A stretch of 64,000 bases of DNA, taken from assembly GCA_002435755.1 (NCBI GenBank), contig DIYH01000017.1:161150-225149 (forward strand). Reading direction: 5' to 3'. A model generated the notes under the pieces. That model was given only the letters and a program-made list of their open reading frames with translations, was not told the origin of the DNA and did not search any database. Numbering within the stretch: the first letter of the stretch is position 1; each line of letters opens with the position of its first letter. Shown here piece after piece: positions 1-9,122 of the stretch. Origin of the DNA: Flammeovirgaceae bacterium UBA6059. Lineage in GTDB: Bacteria > Bacteroidota > Bacteroidia > Cytophagales > Cyclobacteriaceae. The position numbers were made by a program, and so were the translations under genes.

Positions 1-651
1 ATCCGAGAGGTGACTGAAACCTGTATTCGAATCTGCAAACGGAATTGATCAACCACTTGAAGTGAGTATCTATCCGAGAGGTGACTGAAACCTTTCCACC
101 AAGCTCTCTTGTTCAAGGAAAGCGACTTGAAGTGAGTATCTATCCGAGAGGTGACTGAAACCTTTGTAAATCAACATCTAGTTCCATGTTTTCACTTGAA
201 GTGAGTATCTATCCGAGAGGTGACTGAAACCGAATAGGGTGCTGGTTAATGAGAACATAGCTTGCTTGAAGTGAGTATCTATCCGAGAGGTGACTGAAAC
301 TGTTCCATCAGGCATGTTTCTAATGCGGAGGCTTTCTTGAAGTGAGTATCTATCCGAGAGGTGACTGAAACCTTTTACTGGTGTACTCAAATCAAAATCA
401 CTAACTTGAAGTGAGTATCTATCCGAGAGGTGACTGAAACTCTGTATATTGTAACAAGATATCCTTGTTATGGACTTGAAGTGAGTATCTATCCGAGAGG
501 TGACTGAAACCCATCATCATCTACACAAACGGAGTAGGTTCCAAACTTGAAGTGAGTATCTATCCGAGAGGTGACTGAAACGTAAATAATACGGCTTTCT
601 CCTCGTTGCTTTCAGCTTGAAGTGAGTATCTATCCGAGAGGTGACTGAAAA
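1..651 (+). CRISPR. CRISPR array, trailing part: 36-bp repeats, nine complete spacers
   Basis: A 36-bp repeat starts at 56, 126, 195, 265, 336, 405, 475, 546 and 616, and the last 20 bases of another copy lie at 1-20. The repeat begins CTTGAAGTGAG and ends GTGACTGAAAC. The nine complete spacers are 33-35 bp and all different. The final copy (616-651) has A instead of C at its last base; a degenerate last repeat usually marks the leader-distal end, so the array is probably transcribed on the plus strand with leader and any cas genes left of the window. The 3' end ACTGAAAC would give an 8-nt crRNA handle. The repeat forms no strong hairpin. Repeat and spacer lengths fit type I or III better than V or VI, but no cas gene is visible, so the type is unassigned. 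Confidence 0.97.
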
Positions 652-730
652 CTATCAAATGTAAAAAAGAAGCCATTTCCACCTCGTAGAAAACGATTAA
701 TCAAGAAAAACATGTAATAAGCATGTAAGT

Positions 731-767
731 AAAACAAAAAAGGCAGTCACATTATCTGTAACTGCCT
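731..767 (-). terminator. Rho-independent terminator after tRNA-Thr
   Basis: The 7-bp stem AGGCAGT (741-747) / ACTGCCT (761-767) is followed on the minus strand by a T-rich run (complement of 731-740). It lies just downstream of the minus-strand tRNA-Thr and also separates it from the CRISPR array. Confidence 0.8.
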
Positions 768-777
768 GATTATCAAG

Positions 778-850
<73 letters not shown>

Positions 851-912
851 TTAACTCTAATTACCGATCAAACTACCATCTTCGCTAGTCACTCTATCGA
901 ATCGTCGAACCG

Positions 913-930
913 CAACTGAACTAAGGAGGC
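913..930 (-). repeat. Partial duplicate of the tRNA-Thr 5' end
   Basis: On the minus strand this 18-nt stretch matches the first 18 nt of the tRNA-Thr gene (833-850) at 16 of 18 positions: the acceptor strand and the start of the D arm. No cloverleaf can be completed from here, so it is a fragment and not a second tRNA. It sits between the tRNA and the DUF349 gene. Confidence 0.6.
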
Positions 931-994
931 CTGTTTTTCGGTTGGCAAATGTATGCCAGTTTTGGTCTTTTGCAAAGCCAAGTTTAGAAAATTA

Positions 995-3187
995 TCAGCT
1001 ATTTCTCAGAACTCTAAGTTCAGCTTTCAACACTTCTAATTCTGACTCAGCTTCTTTGATATTATTCTCTACTTGATCCTTGAGTTTATCAGCAGTAGCG
1101 GAAGATGCAAAGAACTCCATATTGGTCTTCCAGGTGTTGAGATCTGTCTCTATCTGGGTGATCCTTCTTCGTATTCCCTGTTCTTTCCTATTCAGTCTTC
1201 GATCAGCGTTTGGAGCACCTTTTAGCTTATTTACAGACAAATTGGCTTTGAAGGCGCTGAGTTCGTCTTTGTCCAGGCTTGTACTTGACGTAATGGCTTC
1301 AAGTGCATGATCGTAGCGCTTCTGGATCTTTTTGATGGCATTGCGAGGTACAAAACCTATCTGTGCATACTCTTCCTGGAGTTTGAATATTGCCTCCTTG
1401 TCCAGGTCTGTCGACTTTGCGATTTGCTCAAGTTGATCGCATATTGCTTCTTTCGCCTTCAGGTTATTCTCAAAGTCCTTTTCCGCCCCCTTGGTCTGTT
1501 CACGTCTGCTATTAAAAAAAGTGTCACATGCCTCCTTGAACCTTTTGTAAACGTCATTACGCTTCTTCTCAGGTACAGGCCCGATCTCTTTCCACTCGCG
1601 CTGCAGCCTTTTAAATGTCTCAGTAGTGGTATTCCAGTCAACCGAGTCCTTTAACTCTTCAGCCCTTGCTACCAATTCCTCCTTCTTCAATAGGTTGTCA
1701 TCTCTCATGGACTCAAGCTTCTTGAAGAATTTGTTTTTATTAGCAAAGAACCCTTTAAAAGAGCTCCAAAACTTTTTATTTACTTCTTTGGCATGCTCAC
1801 GTGGTAAACCGCCGATGCTTTCCCATTTTCTCTGCAGATCGAGCAAGGCTTTGGTTTTATCATTCCATTCATTGATCCTATCGGAATCAAATTGGAGAAA
1901 TGCCGACACCTCTTCACCGAGCTCTAGCTTTTTCCTCATGTTTTCCTTAAGCTCAGACTTTAGTTGGTCGACAAAACCTTTTCTTTTGACATATATCTTA
2001 TCCGAAGCGGCCTTGAACCTTAGCCACAGTGCTTCTTGATCATCTTTTGGTACCGGACCTATGTGTTTGAATTCTTCATGCAGCTCGTTAAGCTGTTTTA
2101 CCGCTTCTTTTATATTGGTTTCAGCATCTAGCTGTTCAGCTTTCTCACACAACTCCAACTTGGAATCTAAATTCTTCTTCCTGTCAAGCTCCTTTAGCTC
2201 AAAGTAAATGCTTCTATTATCATAGAATCTATCAATCAACGCATTGTAATTTGCCCAAAGGGTCTTATTGTGTGCTCCCGGAACCGGGCCGATCGCTTTC
2301 CACTCTTCCTGGAGTGACTTCAGTGTATTTATGGAGGTAGTACTTTCTTCACCATCGACTATCTGACGTAGTTTTTCAAGTAGCTCGTTCTTCTTTTCGA
2401 GGTTCTCGTCCTTTTGTTTTTCAAGCTCTCGATAGTATTTGGCTTTACGCTCTCTGATGATTTTGATGTACTCTTCAAACTTCTCAGCATCTACATCATG
2501 CTTATATTCGAAATCAGCAGCTTCACCACCATCAGCTTTAAACTTCTCAAGCGCGTCTTGGCGTTCTTTATTGAAAACCGCGTCGAAAGCATTTTTTACC
2601 TCTCTTGATACTCCTTCAGCCCGCCTGGGATCATCTAGTGCTGCGAGTTCAGAAATTATATTCAGTAAATCGTCTTTGGAAGATTTGCCAAAATCTATTT
2701 CAGCATACTTATCTAGCTCGTCGGAAGAATCATCTGAAACATCACTCTCCGGTTCTGTTTCAGTAGCTGATTGCGATTCGATATTGGTGTCTTCAGTTGC
2801 TGTACTCACAGTCTCCTGAACTTCACTTTGATCTATCGCTTCAGGTTGTTGTTCTGATTCTGAGGTTGCCTCTTTGTCTTTAACAGCAGAAACCTCAGGA
2901 TCTTCCTCTGCGGTAATGGTTTTTGGTGTGACTGTTGCAACATCGTCCACTACTTCATCGGGTTTTCCCGGAAGAGCTTCTGCGTCCTTACTGGTGACTT
3001 CTGCTGTAGCCGTTTCCGGTACTGCCCCGCTCTCCTCAGTCTTGTCGGTAGGAGTGGTTACATCTTTTGAATTGTCAACCGTATCTTCCTGATCCTTGGT
3101 TTCATTGATTAATTCAGCTTTCTGCTGAACGTTTTCTGATGTAGCCTTATCTTTTGACTCATCAGCCTCGCTGCGCTCTTTGTCCAT
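995..3187 (-). CDS. DUF349 domain protein
   Basis: This is a 730-residue, highly charged, mostly helical protein. The first ~175 residues are a low-complexity Glu/Thr/Asp/Ser-rich tail without a signal peptide. After it come five DUF349 repeats, each marked by a Trp or aromatic residue and an IGPVP-like turn (IGPVP, IGPVP, IGGLP, IGPVP, IGFVP), with Lys/Glu-rich coiled-coil helices between them and to the C-terminus. DUF349 proteins are common in Bacteroidota and Actinobacteria; their role is not established, though the charge pattern suggests nucleic-acid or protein scaffolding in the cytoplasm. The ATG at 3187 is the natural start, with a short gap to the upstream gene. Confidence 0.9.
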   Translation of the reverse strand: MDKERSEADESKDKATSENVQQKAELINETKDQEDTVDNSKDVTTPTDKTEESGAVPETATAEVTSKDAEALPGKPDEVVDDVATVTPKTITAEEDPEVSAVKDKEATSESEQQPEAIDQSEVQETVSTATEDTNIESQSATETEPESDVSDDSSDELDKYAEIDFGKSSKDDLLNIISELAALDDPRRAEGVSREVKNAFDAVFNKERQDALEKFKADGGEAADFEYKHDVDAEKFEEYIKIIRERKAKYYRELEKQKDENLEKKNELLEKLRQIVDGEESTTSINTLKSLQEEWKAIGPVPGAHNKTLWANYNALIDRFYDNRSIYFELKELDRKKNLDSKLELCEKAEQLDAETNIKEAVKQLNELHEEFKHIGPVPKDDQEALWLRFKAASDKIYVKRKGFVDQLKSELKENMRKKLELGEEVSAFLQFDSDRINEWNDKTKALLDLQRKWESIGGLPREHAKEVNKKFWSSFKGFFANKNKFFKKLESMRDDNLLKKEELVARAEELKDSVDWNTTTETFKRLQREWKEIGPVPEKKRNDVYKRFKEACDTFFNSRREQTKGAEKDFENNLKAKEAICDQLEQIAKSTDLDKEAIFKLQEEYAQIGFVPRNAIKKIQKRYDHALEAITSSTSLDKDELSAFKANLSVNKLKGAPNADRRLNRKEQGIRRRITQIETDLNTWKTNMEFFASSATADKLKDQVENNIKEAESELEVLKAELRVLRNS

Positions 3188-3230
3188 CTTATTGATTTCA
3201 CCTTATGTAAGTCAAAGGTAATAAATAACC

Positions 3231-3818
3231 TTAGTTTAATCTTGGGTCCGAGGGGTAGTTGGAGAACATCTTATACTTACCACCCATCGCTTTAAGGACT
3301 GTTCTCCACAACTCATCAGGATCAGTATCAAACACTTGAGTAGCTGTTGCTCCCTTATATACGATCCATGATTTGGACTCTAGTTCATCAGCTAGTTGCC
3401 CTTCTGCCCAACCCGAATAACCAATGAAAAACCTGAAATCCGCAGGGTTAATGATTTTGTTTTGGATGATGGATAGTAGCCTTTCGAAATCACCACCCCA
3501 GTGAATACCATTCCTGATCAGTTTTCCACTTTTCATTAACTCAGGTGTACGATGCAGGAAATGCAAAGTCTGTTGCTCTACAGGTCCTCCGACCATTAGC
3601 AATTCTTTAAAGTCTTCTGTACTATCAATCACCTCATCAAAGTGCAGAAGTGAAGGCTTGTTTAGCACAAAACCAAATGTGCCATTTTCATCATGCTCAC
3701 AGAGATATACAACCGATCGTTCAAAATTGGGGTCAGGCAAATAGGGCTCTGAGATCAGTAAATCACCTCTTTTGGGAGTGATTGGGTTATTGATGTCGAA
3801 GTAGTCAAAATCGTTCAT
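3231..3818 (-). CDS. YqgE/AlgH (UPF0301) family protein
   Basis: The protein has 195 residues, the usual family length is ~180-190. It opens with the family signature in which a leader such as GDLLISEPYLPDPNF is followed by RSVVYLCEHDENGTFGFVLNKP, and a later GYSGWAEGQL motif is also typical. The family is cytoplasmic and its biochemical role is unclear; AlgH was named from an alginate regulation phenotype in Pseudomonas. Its ATG overlaps the stop of miaE by one base (TAATG), so the two are translationally coupled and co-transcribed. Confidence 0.93.
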   Translation of the reverse strand: MNDFDYFDINNPITPKRGDLLISEPYLPDPNFERSVVYLCEHDENGTFGFVLNKPSLLHFDEVIDSTEDFKELLMVGGPVEQQTLHFLHRTPELMKSGKLIRNGIHWGGDFERLLSIIQNKIINPADFRFFIGYSGWAEGQLADELESKSWIVYKGATATQVFDTDPDELWRTVLKAMGGKYKMFSNYPSDPRLN

Positions 3819-4402
3819 TAATGTAGGGCAGGTTTTAATGGAAGCTGACTTATAACATTACCTTCAAACTCGTTGATCTCTTTTAACCTATCATAAACAT
3901 CTTTTTCATCAAAATACCTCAATGCCATGTGAACAAATATTTCACCATGTCTCGCTTCTGACACCCACAGGTCCTTGTAGAACTTTTTAAGTTCAGGATC
4001 TTCCAGTGCATCGGCAACAAGTTTGAACCGTTCAGCACCTCTAGTTTCTACCACAGAGGCTAGCAACAGTCGGTCCATAAATCTTTCGATCCTGCCTGAT
4101 CGACAGTTATCTACGAGTGCCTTGACGTACAGATCCTGACCGATAGAATGCGGCAGTTGAATGCCGCGCTTTTCCATTAACTCGTATACTTGGCGGAAAT
4201 GTTCCAGCTCTTCTACAGCTGTGTCAATCAGTTCGGGAATGATATCGACCCTATCCGGATACTTGGCGACAAAACTCATTGCCATCGATGAAGCTTTACG
4301 CTCGCAGTTGGCGTGATCCTTCAAAAACTCATCAAAATCTTCTATCACAGTTTCCACCCAAGACTGGCTGCTAGCTACGGTTAAATCCAATCTGAATTGC
4401 AT
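3818..4402 (-). CDS. miaE: tRNA-(ms2io6A)-hydroxylase MiaE-like diiron enzyme
   Basis: The protein has 194 residues with a ferritin-like four-helix arrangement. Likely iron ligands are E34 (CERKAS), E65 and H68 (ELEH), and a second EARH motif near the C-terminus. MiaE hydroxylates the isopentenyl group of ms2i6A at position 37 of tRNAs reading U-starting codons. The gene is first in a two-gene operon with the YqgE/AlgH gene and is divergent from pdxH, with 86 bp between the starts. miaA and miaB are not in the window. Confidence 0.88.
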   Translation of the reverse strand: MQFRLDLTVASSQSWVETVIEDFDEFLKDHANCERKASSMAMSFVAKYPDRVDIIPELIDTAVEELEHFRQVYELMEKRGIQLPHSIGQDLYVKALVDNCRSGRIERFMDRLLLASVVETRGAERFKLVADALEDPELKKFYKDLWVSEARHGEIFVHMALRYFDEKDVYDRLKEINEFEGNVISQLPLKPALH

Positions 4403-4488
4403 AAATTCGCTCTTTGTTTATCTCTTACTCAAACCCATCAAACTAACTGTAGGTTGTTTCGAGAACGAACAACCACAATCGCTTTTTC

Positions 4489-5127
4489 ATGAGCAATATC
4501 GCCGATTTAAGAAAAGAATACCAGCAAGCAGCGCTTGATGTATCAAGTGTAAAACCGAATCCCATCGATCAATTTGAAACTTGGTTTGATCAGGCTTTGT
4601 CCAGTGATATCCTCGAACCTAACGCAATGGTGCTAAGCACTTCAGATGCCAATGGACAATCTACGCAGCGGACTGTTTTACTGAAGGCGTTCGATCATAA
4701 GGGATTTGTGTTCTACACTAATTATAAAAGCCGCAAGGCAAAGCAGATTACAGAAAATACGAGGGTCAGTTTGCTATTCCCATGGTACCCTCTTGAGCGT
4801 CAGGTGATTATTCAGGGTACTGCCGAAAAAGTGAGTAAAGCAGAGTCGTTAAAATATTTTATGAGTCGACCATCAGGAAGTCGATTAGGAGCATGGGTTT
4901 CTCATCAGAGTCAAATTATCACTTCAAGGAGTATACTTGAAATGAAGCTCGAAGAAATGAAACGAAAGTTCAAAGATGGCCATATACCATTGCCGGATTT
5001 TTGGGGTGGATTTCGGGTGGTTCCTCATACGGTTGAATTTTGGCAAGGAAGGCCTAACAGACTTCATGACCGAATTGAGTACCTCAAAAAGGGACCGCAC
5101 TGGTCCTCTCATCGCCTATCCCCTTGA
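4489..5127 (+). CDS. pdxH: Pyridoxamine/pyridoxine 5'-phosphate oxidase
   Basis: The protein has 212 residues, the standard length for PdxH. It has the FMN-binding split-barrel pattern: QRTVLLKAFDHKGFVFYTN early, SRKAKQI, then the conserved C-terminal block with WQGRPNRLHDR and a final RLSP. The enzyme oxidises PNP or PMP to pyridoxal 5'-phosphate with FMN and oxygen in the cytoplasm. It is followed at once by a glycosyltransferase gene whose TTG start overlaps its TGA stop by four bases. Confidence 0.95.
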   Translation: MSNIADLRKEYQQAALDVSSVKPNPIDQFETWFDQALSSDILEPNAMVLSTSDANGQSTQRTVLLKAFDHKGFVFYTNYKSRKAKQITENTRVSLLFPWYPLERQVIIQGTAEKVSKAESLKYFMSRPSGSRLGAWVSHQSQIITSRSILEMKLEEMKRKFKDGHIPLPDFWGGFRVVPHTVEFWQGRPNRLHDRIEYLKKGPHWSSHRLSP

Positions 5128-6386
5128 GGCCAAGCGTTTATCTGGAAAGGTACGCTTATCCGGTCAACTATTTTGATATAGACCGTCATGTAGGTGCTCA
5201 TATCATTGTGGTCATCCCATGCTTTGACGAACCGGACCTGATCAGAACACTTGATTCCGTATCTCTCGCTGAGAGACCCAGTAGCGTGGAAGTTTCCGTT
5301 TTGATAGTTATCAATCATAGTCAAAAAGCCTCAGCTGACCTTAAGTCTAGAAATCTTGGTACTCTCCATTCTACTGATAAATGGATACGGACCCGTCAAC
5401 GGTCTAATTTGAAATTCGAAGTTCAATTAGTGGAATTACCTCCAATACATGCAGGGGTAGGTCTTGCAAGAAAAGTTGGAATGGATGATGCTTTACGGAT
5501 ATTTCATAAGTCAGACTATGATGGGGTGATTCTTTGTTTGGATGCTGACTGTACGGTGGATAACAACTATTTCGTTTCGATCTCTAGAGCATTTGACGAA
5601 GCTAGTGTCAAAGGAGCTTCTCTTCATTTTGAACATGAAATAGACGAGGTTGGTAGCACTACTGAAGGAATAGTGCTTTACGAGCTCTACTTACGCTATT
5701 ATATTAATGCCCTGAAATACACTCGCTATCCGATGGCGACTCAAACCATTGGATCATCTATGGCTGTAAGGGCCTCTGCCTACGAGAGGGTAGGAGGGAT
5801 GAATCGAAGGAAAGCCGGAGAAGACTTCTACTTTATCCACAAGCTACTACCGCAAGGAGGCTTTGTAGAGATAGTAGACACCACGGTCAGACCTTCGTCG
5901 AGGGTCTCTGAAAGAGTACCTTTTGGTACAGGAGCGGCCATCGGCAAGTGGTTGAAGGATAAAGAGCATTTGGATCTTGTTTATAGCCCCAAGGTTTTTG
6001 AGGAGCTCCATCTTCTTATCCAACTTTTAAAGGACGGTTTTGCCCAAACTAAAAGTCAGTGGGAGTGGGGCCTTGAGTTGCTATCAGAATCTATTCAGGG
6101 CTTTCTTGAAAGGGAAAATGTTCGGTCAAGTGTTTTTGAGATTAAACAGCGAACAGCTTCAGTAGACGCTTTTGAGAAGCAACTATGGCAATATTTTGAC
6201 GGGCTCAAAATTCTTAAGTGTGTCCATTTCTTATCGGATCATCACCACCCACGCACGGAGATCGATGATGCTTTAGCATGGTTGTTTGAGGTACACATCA
6301 AGAGCCCTCAGCCGACAACATATAATGCTACCCTCAAAAAACTGAGGAAATTCGATAAGCTTAATGCAGGTCAAATAGGTCTTTGA
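5124..6386 (+). CDS. Family 2-type glycosyltransferase
   Basis: The protein has 420 residues. It contains HIIVVIPCFDEPDLIRTLDSV near residue 30, the nucleotide-sugar binding start of a GT-A fold, and LCLDADCTVDNNYF near residue 150, the DxD-like metal site. A later GEDFYFIHKL fits the acceptor-side ED motif. There is no membrane segment, so it is probably cytoplasmic or peripherally attached. Donor and acceptor cannot be told. The start is a TTG overlapping the pdxH stop (TTGA), suggesting coupling. Its 3' end overlaps bshB1 tail to tail by 26 bp. Confidence 0.82.
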   Translation: MRPSVYLERYAYPVNYFDIDRHVGAHIIVVIPCFDEPDLIRTLDSVSLAERPSSVEVSVLIVINHSQKASADLKSRNLGTLHSTDKWIRTRQRSNLKFEVQLVELPPIHAGVGLARKVGMDDALRIFHKSDYDGVILCLDADCTVDNNYFVSISRAFDEASVKGASLHFEHEIDEVGSTTEGIVLYELYLRYYINALKYTRYPMATQTIGSSMAVRASAYERVGGMNRRKAGEDFYFIHKLLPQGGFVEIVDTTVRPSSRVSERVPFGTGAAIGKWLKDKEHLDLVYSPKVFEELHLLIQLLKDGFAQTKSQWEWGLELLSESIQGFLERENVRSSVFEIKQRTASVDAFEKQLWQYFDGLKILKCVHFLSDHHHPRTEIDDALAWLFEVHIKSPQPTTYNATLKKLRKFDKLNAGQIGL

Positions 6387-7077
6387 GGCCAATACGCTTA
6401 GAAATGGTAAAACCTTCTGCATATTTGAAACCTACAGGTTGTCCCATTTCTACTCCTCTGGATTCGATGAGGTTCATGAAGGCGGGGGTAGAAATGAATG
6501 TTTCCGGTTCCTTGCTCTTCGGGTCATAAAACTGAGATTTATAAGCTTTGACGGCTTCCATTTTCTTGTCCCAATGTTCTGACACATCCAATACAAAATC
6601 GGGATCAATGAAATTGCTTTGGATCATGTGGTACACATTCCTGGGACGCCATGGCTCCTGAGTTTGGCCATCTACTTCCGTTTCTACCCGTTTCAAGCCG
6701 GCGATGAAGCACGCTTGAGCAATAAGAGAAGCGCCTTTGCCATGATCTGGGTGCCTGTCAGTGACAGCATTGGCAATTACTACATCCGGTCGATATTTCC
6801 TGATCTCTTTGGCTATAGCCAACTGATGCTCACGGTCGTTGACGAAAAAGACATCCTCAAATGCCAAATTGATCCTGACACTGACTCCCATAACATCTGC
6901 AGCTTCTGCGGCTTCTTTCAGGCGAATTTCAGGTGTGCCCCGGGTCCCCATTTCACCTCTGGTCAGGTCCACTATTCCTACCTTGCGTCCTTTGGCTACA
7001 TTGGAGACAATGGTACCACCTGCTGCCAGCTCTGCATCGTCAGGATGAGCTGCTATTACGAGTAAGTCTAGTTTCAT
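6361..7077 (-). CDS. bshB1: Bacillithiol biosynthesis deacetylase BshB1
   Basis: From the ATG at 7077 the protein has 238 residues; upstream extension to 7221 does not match the family and was not used. The zinc site of the LmbE/PIG-L family is clear: AAHPDDAE (H11, D13, D14) and DRHPDHG further on. BshB1 removes the acetyl group from GlcNAc-malate in bacillithiol synthesis, the main low-molecular-weight thiol of many Bacteroidota. It lies downstream of trxB on the same strand, so two thiol redox genes are neighbours. Confidence 0.92.
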   Translation of the reverse strand: MKLDLLVIAAHPDDAELAAGGTIVSNVAKGRKVGIVDLTRGEMGTRGTPEIRLKEAAEAADVMGVSVRINLAFEDVFFVNDREHQLAIAKEIRKYRPDVVIANAVTDRHPDHGKGASLIAQACFIAGLKRVETEVDGQTQEPWRPRNVYHMIQSNFIDPDFVLDVSEHWDKKMEAVKAYKSQFYDPKSKEPETFISTPAFMNLIESRGVEMGQPVGFKYAEGFTISKRIGLKDLFDLH

Positions 7078-7101
7078 TTGGGTTAGGTTATAAAGCAAGA
7101 A

Positions 7102-7124
7102 TGGCCTGTTCAAATGAACGGCCA
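7102..7124 (-). terminator. Possible hairpin terminator after trxB
   Basis: TGGCC (7102-7106) pairs with GGCCA (7120-7124), and the inner GTTC/GAAC extends the stem with a one-base bulge. On the minus strand it follows trxB, but the following T run is weak, so it may be only a partial terminator ahead of bshB1. Confidence 0.4.
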
Positions 7125-7160
7125 CTCCATTGTTATTTAATGTTCTATGTTTGTGTGTCT

Positions 7161-8099
7161 TTAAGCAAGCTCCATCTCCTTGGCGGCCAGGAAGCGTTCT
7201 GCATCTAAGGCCCCCATACAACCTGTGCCTGCAGCTGTCACCGCCTGTCGGTAAACATTGTCCTGCGCATCACCTGTTGCGAATACGCCTTCTATATTGG
7301 TTTTTGAAGTGCCGGGTATGGTCTTGATGTAGCCGCTTTCATCCATATCCAGATAGTCTTTAAAGATACCCGTGTTGGGTTGATGGCCGATAGCTACAAA
7401 AAATCCCTGTGCTTTGATTTCCGTTTTTTCGCCTGTCTTATTGTTGAAAACCTTTACGGCTTCAACTTCATCCTGTCCTACGACTTCCTCGACCTCAGTA
7501 TTCCAGACGATCTCTATGTTTGCTTTGCTCATCACGCGCTTCTGCATGATTTTCGAAGCTCTCATTTCATCCCTTCTCACAAGCATGTAAACTTTATTGG
7601 CAAGATTCGCCAAGTAACTGGCCTCTTCTGCGGCTGTATCACCAGCTCCCACGATCACAACATCTTGTCCTTTAAAGAAGAAACCATCGCACACAGCACA
7701 GGCGGATACTCCTTTACCATTGAGGCGCTCCTCTGATTCCAATCCCAACCATTTGGCGCTAGCTCCTGTAGATATGATCACAGACTCAGCCTCAATTTCG
7801 TGCTTCTCATCTACGGTGGCTCTTAACGGATATGAACTAAAATCCACTGAAGTTACTAAGCCATATCGGATATCAGCACCGAAGCGTTCAGCCTGCTTCT
7901 GGAAATCTGTCATCATTTGAGGGCCCATGACACCATCTGCATATCCTGGGTAATTTTCAACATCATTGGTGATGGTTAATTGGCCACCTGGCTGTCCTCC
8001 TTGGTAGAGTACAGGCTTGAGCCCTGCACGCGAGGCATAAATGGCCGCTGTATATCCAGCCGGACCCGAACCAATGATCAATACTTGAACTTTCTCCAT
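7161..8099 (-). CDS. trxB: Thioredoxin-disulfide reductase
   Basis: The protein has 312 residues, standard for low-molecular-weight TrxB. The FAD-binding GSGPAGYTAAIYASR is at the N-terminus, the redox pair is C134/C137 in CAVCDG, and the NADPH site is VGAGDTAAEEA. A C-terminal GVFATGDAQD binds the FAD. It transfers electrons from NADPH to thioredoxin in the cytoplasm and may also serve bacillithiol-linked systems. It lies between the sigma factor gene and bshB1 on the minus strand. Confidence 0.97.
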   Translation of the reverse strand: MEKVQVLIIGSGPAGYTAAIYASRAGLKPVLYQGGQPGGQLTITNDVENYPGYADGVMGPQMMTDFQKQAERFGADIRYGLVTSVDFSSYPLRATVDEKHEIEAESVIISTGASAKWLGLESEERLNGKGVSACAVCDGFFFKGQDVVIVGAGDTAAEEASYLANLANKVYMLVRRDEMRASKIMQKRVMSKANIEIVWNTEVEEVVGQDEVEAVKVFNNKTGEKTEIKAQGFFVAIGHQPNTGIFKDYLDMDESGYIKTIPGTSKTNIEGVFATGDAQDNVYRQAVTAAGTGCMGALDAERFLAAKEMELA

Positions 8100-8170
8100 A
8101 TTTTCATTACTCTAAGACCTCTAAAAAGAGATCGCTAAATTAGTTAATCACCTACTAAGCCTTAAACAGA

Positions 8171-8206
8171 AACAAAACAAAAAAGGTCTCATCAGCGAGA
8201 CCTTTT
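8171..8206 (-). terminator. Rho-independent terminator after the sigma factor gene
   Basis: A perfect 10-bp stem AAAAGGTCTC (8181-8190) / GAGACCTTTT (8197-8206) with a 6-nt loop is followed on the minus strand by a T-rich run. It ends transcription of the primary sigma gene. Confidence 0.9.
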
Positions 8207-8226
8207 GTCGTATTCATGTCAATTAA

Positions 8227-9090
8227 TCAGCCCAGATAGGGCTTCAATGATTTACTTCTTGAAGTATGCCTTAGCCTGCGAATGGCCTTTTCTTTGATTT
8301 GGCGTACTCTTTCCCTGGTCAAAGCGAATTTCTCTCCAATTTCCTCCAGTGTAAACGGCTGTTCTCCATTCAACCCAAAATACAACGCTACTACGTCCGC
8401 TTCTCGTTGCGTTAATGTTGAGAGAGCTCTCTGTACCTCTCGTCTGAGAGAGTCAGTCATCAGTGTATTGTCAGGAGTTACTTCGGTTTCGTTTTCCAGT
8501 ACATCAAGCAAGCTATTCTCTTCTCCATTGGCGAAGGGAGCATCTACTGATATGTGCCTACCTGAAATCTTCATCGTATCCAGCACTTCACTGGTTGTGA
8601 TTTCGAGGAACTCGGCCATTTCATCAGGAGAAGGTTCCCGCTCATATTTTTGCTCTAACTCGCTAAAAGTCTTAGATATCTTATTGAGAGAACCGACCCG
8701 ATTAAGCGGTAGTCGCACAATCCGAGACTGCTCAGCCAGGGCCTGTAATATGGACTGACGTATCCACCAGACAGCATAGGATATAAACTTAAAACCCCGG
8801 GTTTCGTCAAAGCGCTGTGCTGCTTTGATCAATCCGAGGTTTCCTTCATTGATCAAGTCTCCTAGTGTGAGACCTTGATTCTGATATTGTTTGGCTACTG
8901 AGACTACAAATCGGAGATTTGCTTTAGTAAGCTTCTCAAGGGCCAGTTGGTCTCCGTCTTTTATCCGCTTTGCGAGCTCAACCTCTTCGTCAGCTGTAAG
9001 CAAATCAACTCTTCCGATCTCCTGTAGGTATTTATCAAGCGATTGACTTTCCCTATTGGTGATCTGCTTACTTATCTTCAGTTGTCTCAT
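8227..9090 (-). CDS. rpoD: Primary (housekeeping) RNA polymerase sigma factor, RpoD/SigA type
   Basis: The protein has 287 residues, the short form usual for Bacteroidota, lacking the long region 1.1. Region 1.2 begins at SLDKYLQEIG, region 2 contains LRFVVSVAKQY, GNLGLIKAAQRFD and YAVWWIRQSI (-10 recognition), and region 4 ends with the helix-turn-helix TLEEIGEKFALTRERVRQIKE. It directs RNA polymerase to TTG/TAnnTTTG promoters in this phylum. A perfect 18-bp inverted repeat lies 33 bp upstream of the start. Confidence 0.96.
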   Translation of the reverse strand: MRQLKISKQITNRESQSLDKYLQEIGRVDLLTADEEVELAKRIKDGDQLALEKLTKANLRFVVSVAKQYQNQGLTLGDLINEGNLGLIKAAQRFDETRGFKFISYAVWWIRQSILQALAEQSRIVRLPLNRVGSLNKISKTFSELEQKYEREPSPDEMAEFLEITTSEVLDTMKISGRHISVDAPFANGEENSLLDVLENETEVTPDNTLMTDSLRREVQRALSTLTQREADVVALYFGLNGEQPFTLEEIGEKFALTRERVRQIKEKAIRRLRHTSRSKSLKPYLG

Positions 9091-9122
9091 TCAGTTAGGA
9101 TTAGGTTTCTTAACCGTTACGT

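Noticed and set aside
178..390. Open frame of 70 codons across the CRISPR array
   Set aside because: It consists of repeat and spacer DNA with recurring identical segments and has no gene context; it is an artefact of the array.
913..930. Second tRNA gene
   Set aside because: Only the acceptor and D-arm start are present; no anticodon or T arm can be folded.
995..3187. Several plus-strand frames of 60-137 codons inside the DUF349 gene
   Set aside because: They lie opposite a clear gene with strong repeat structure and show no domain of their own.
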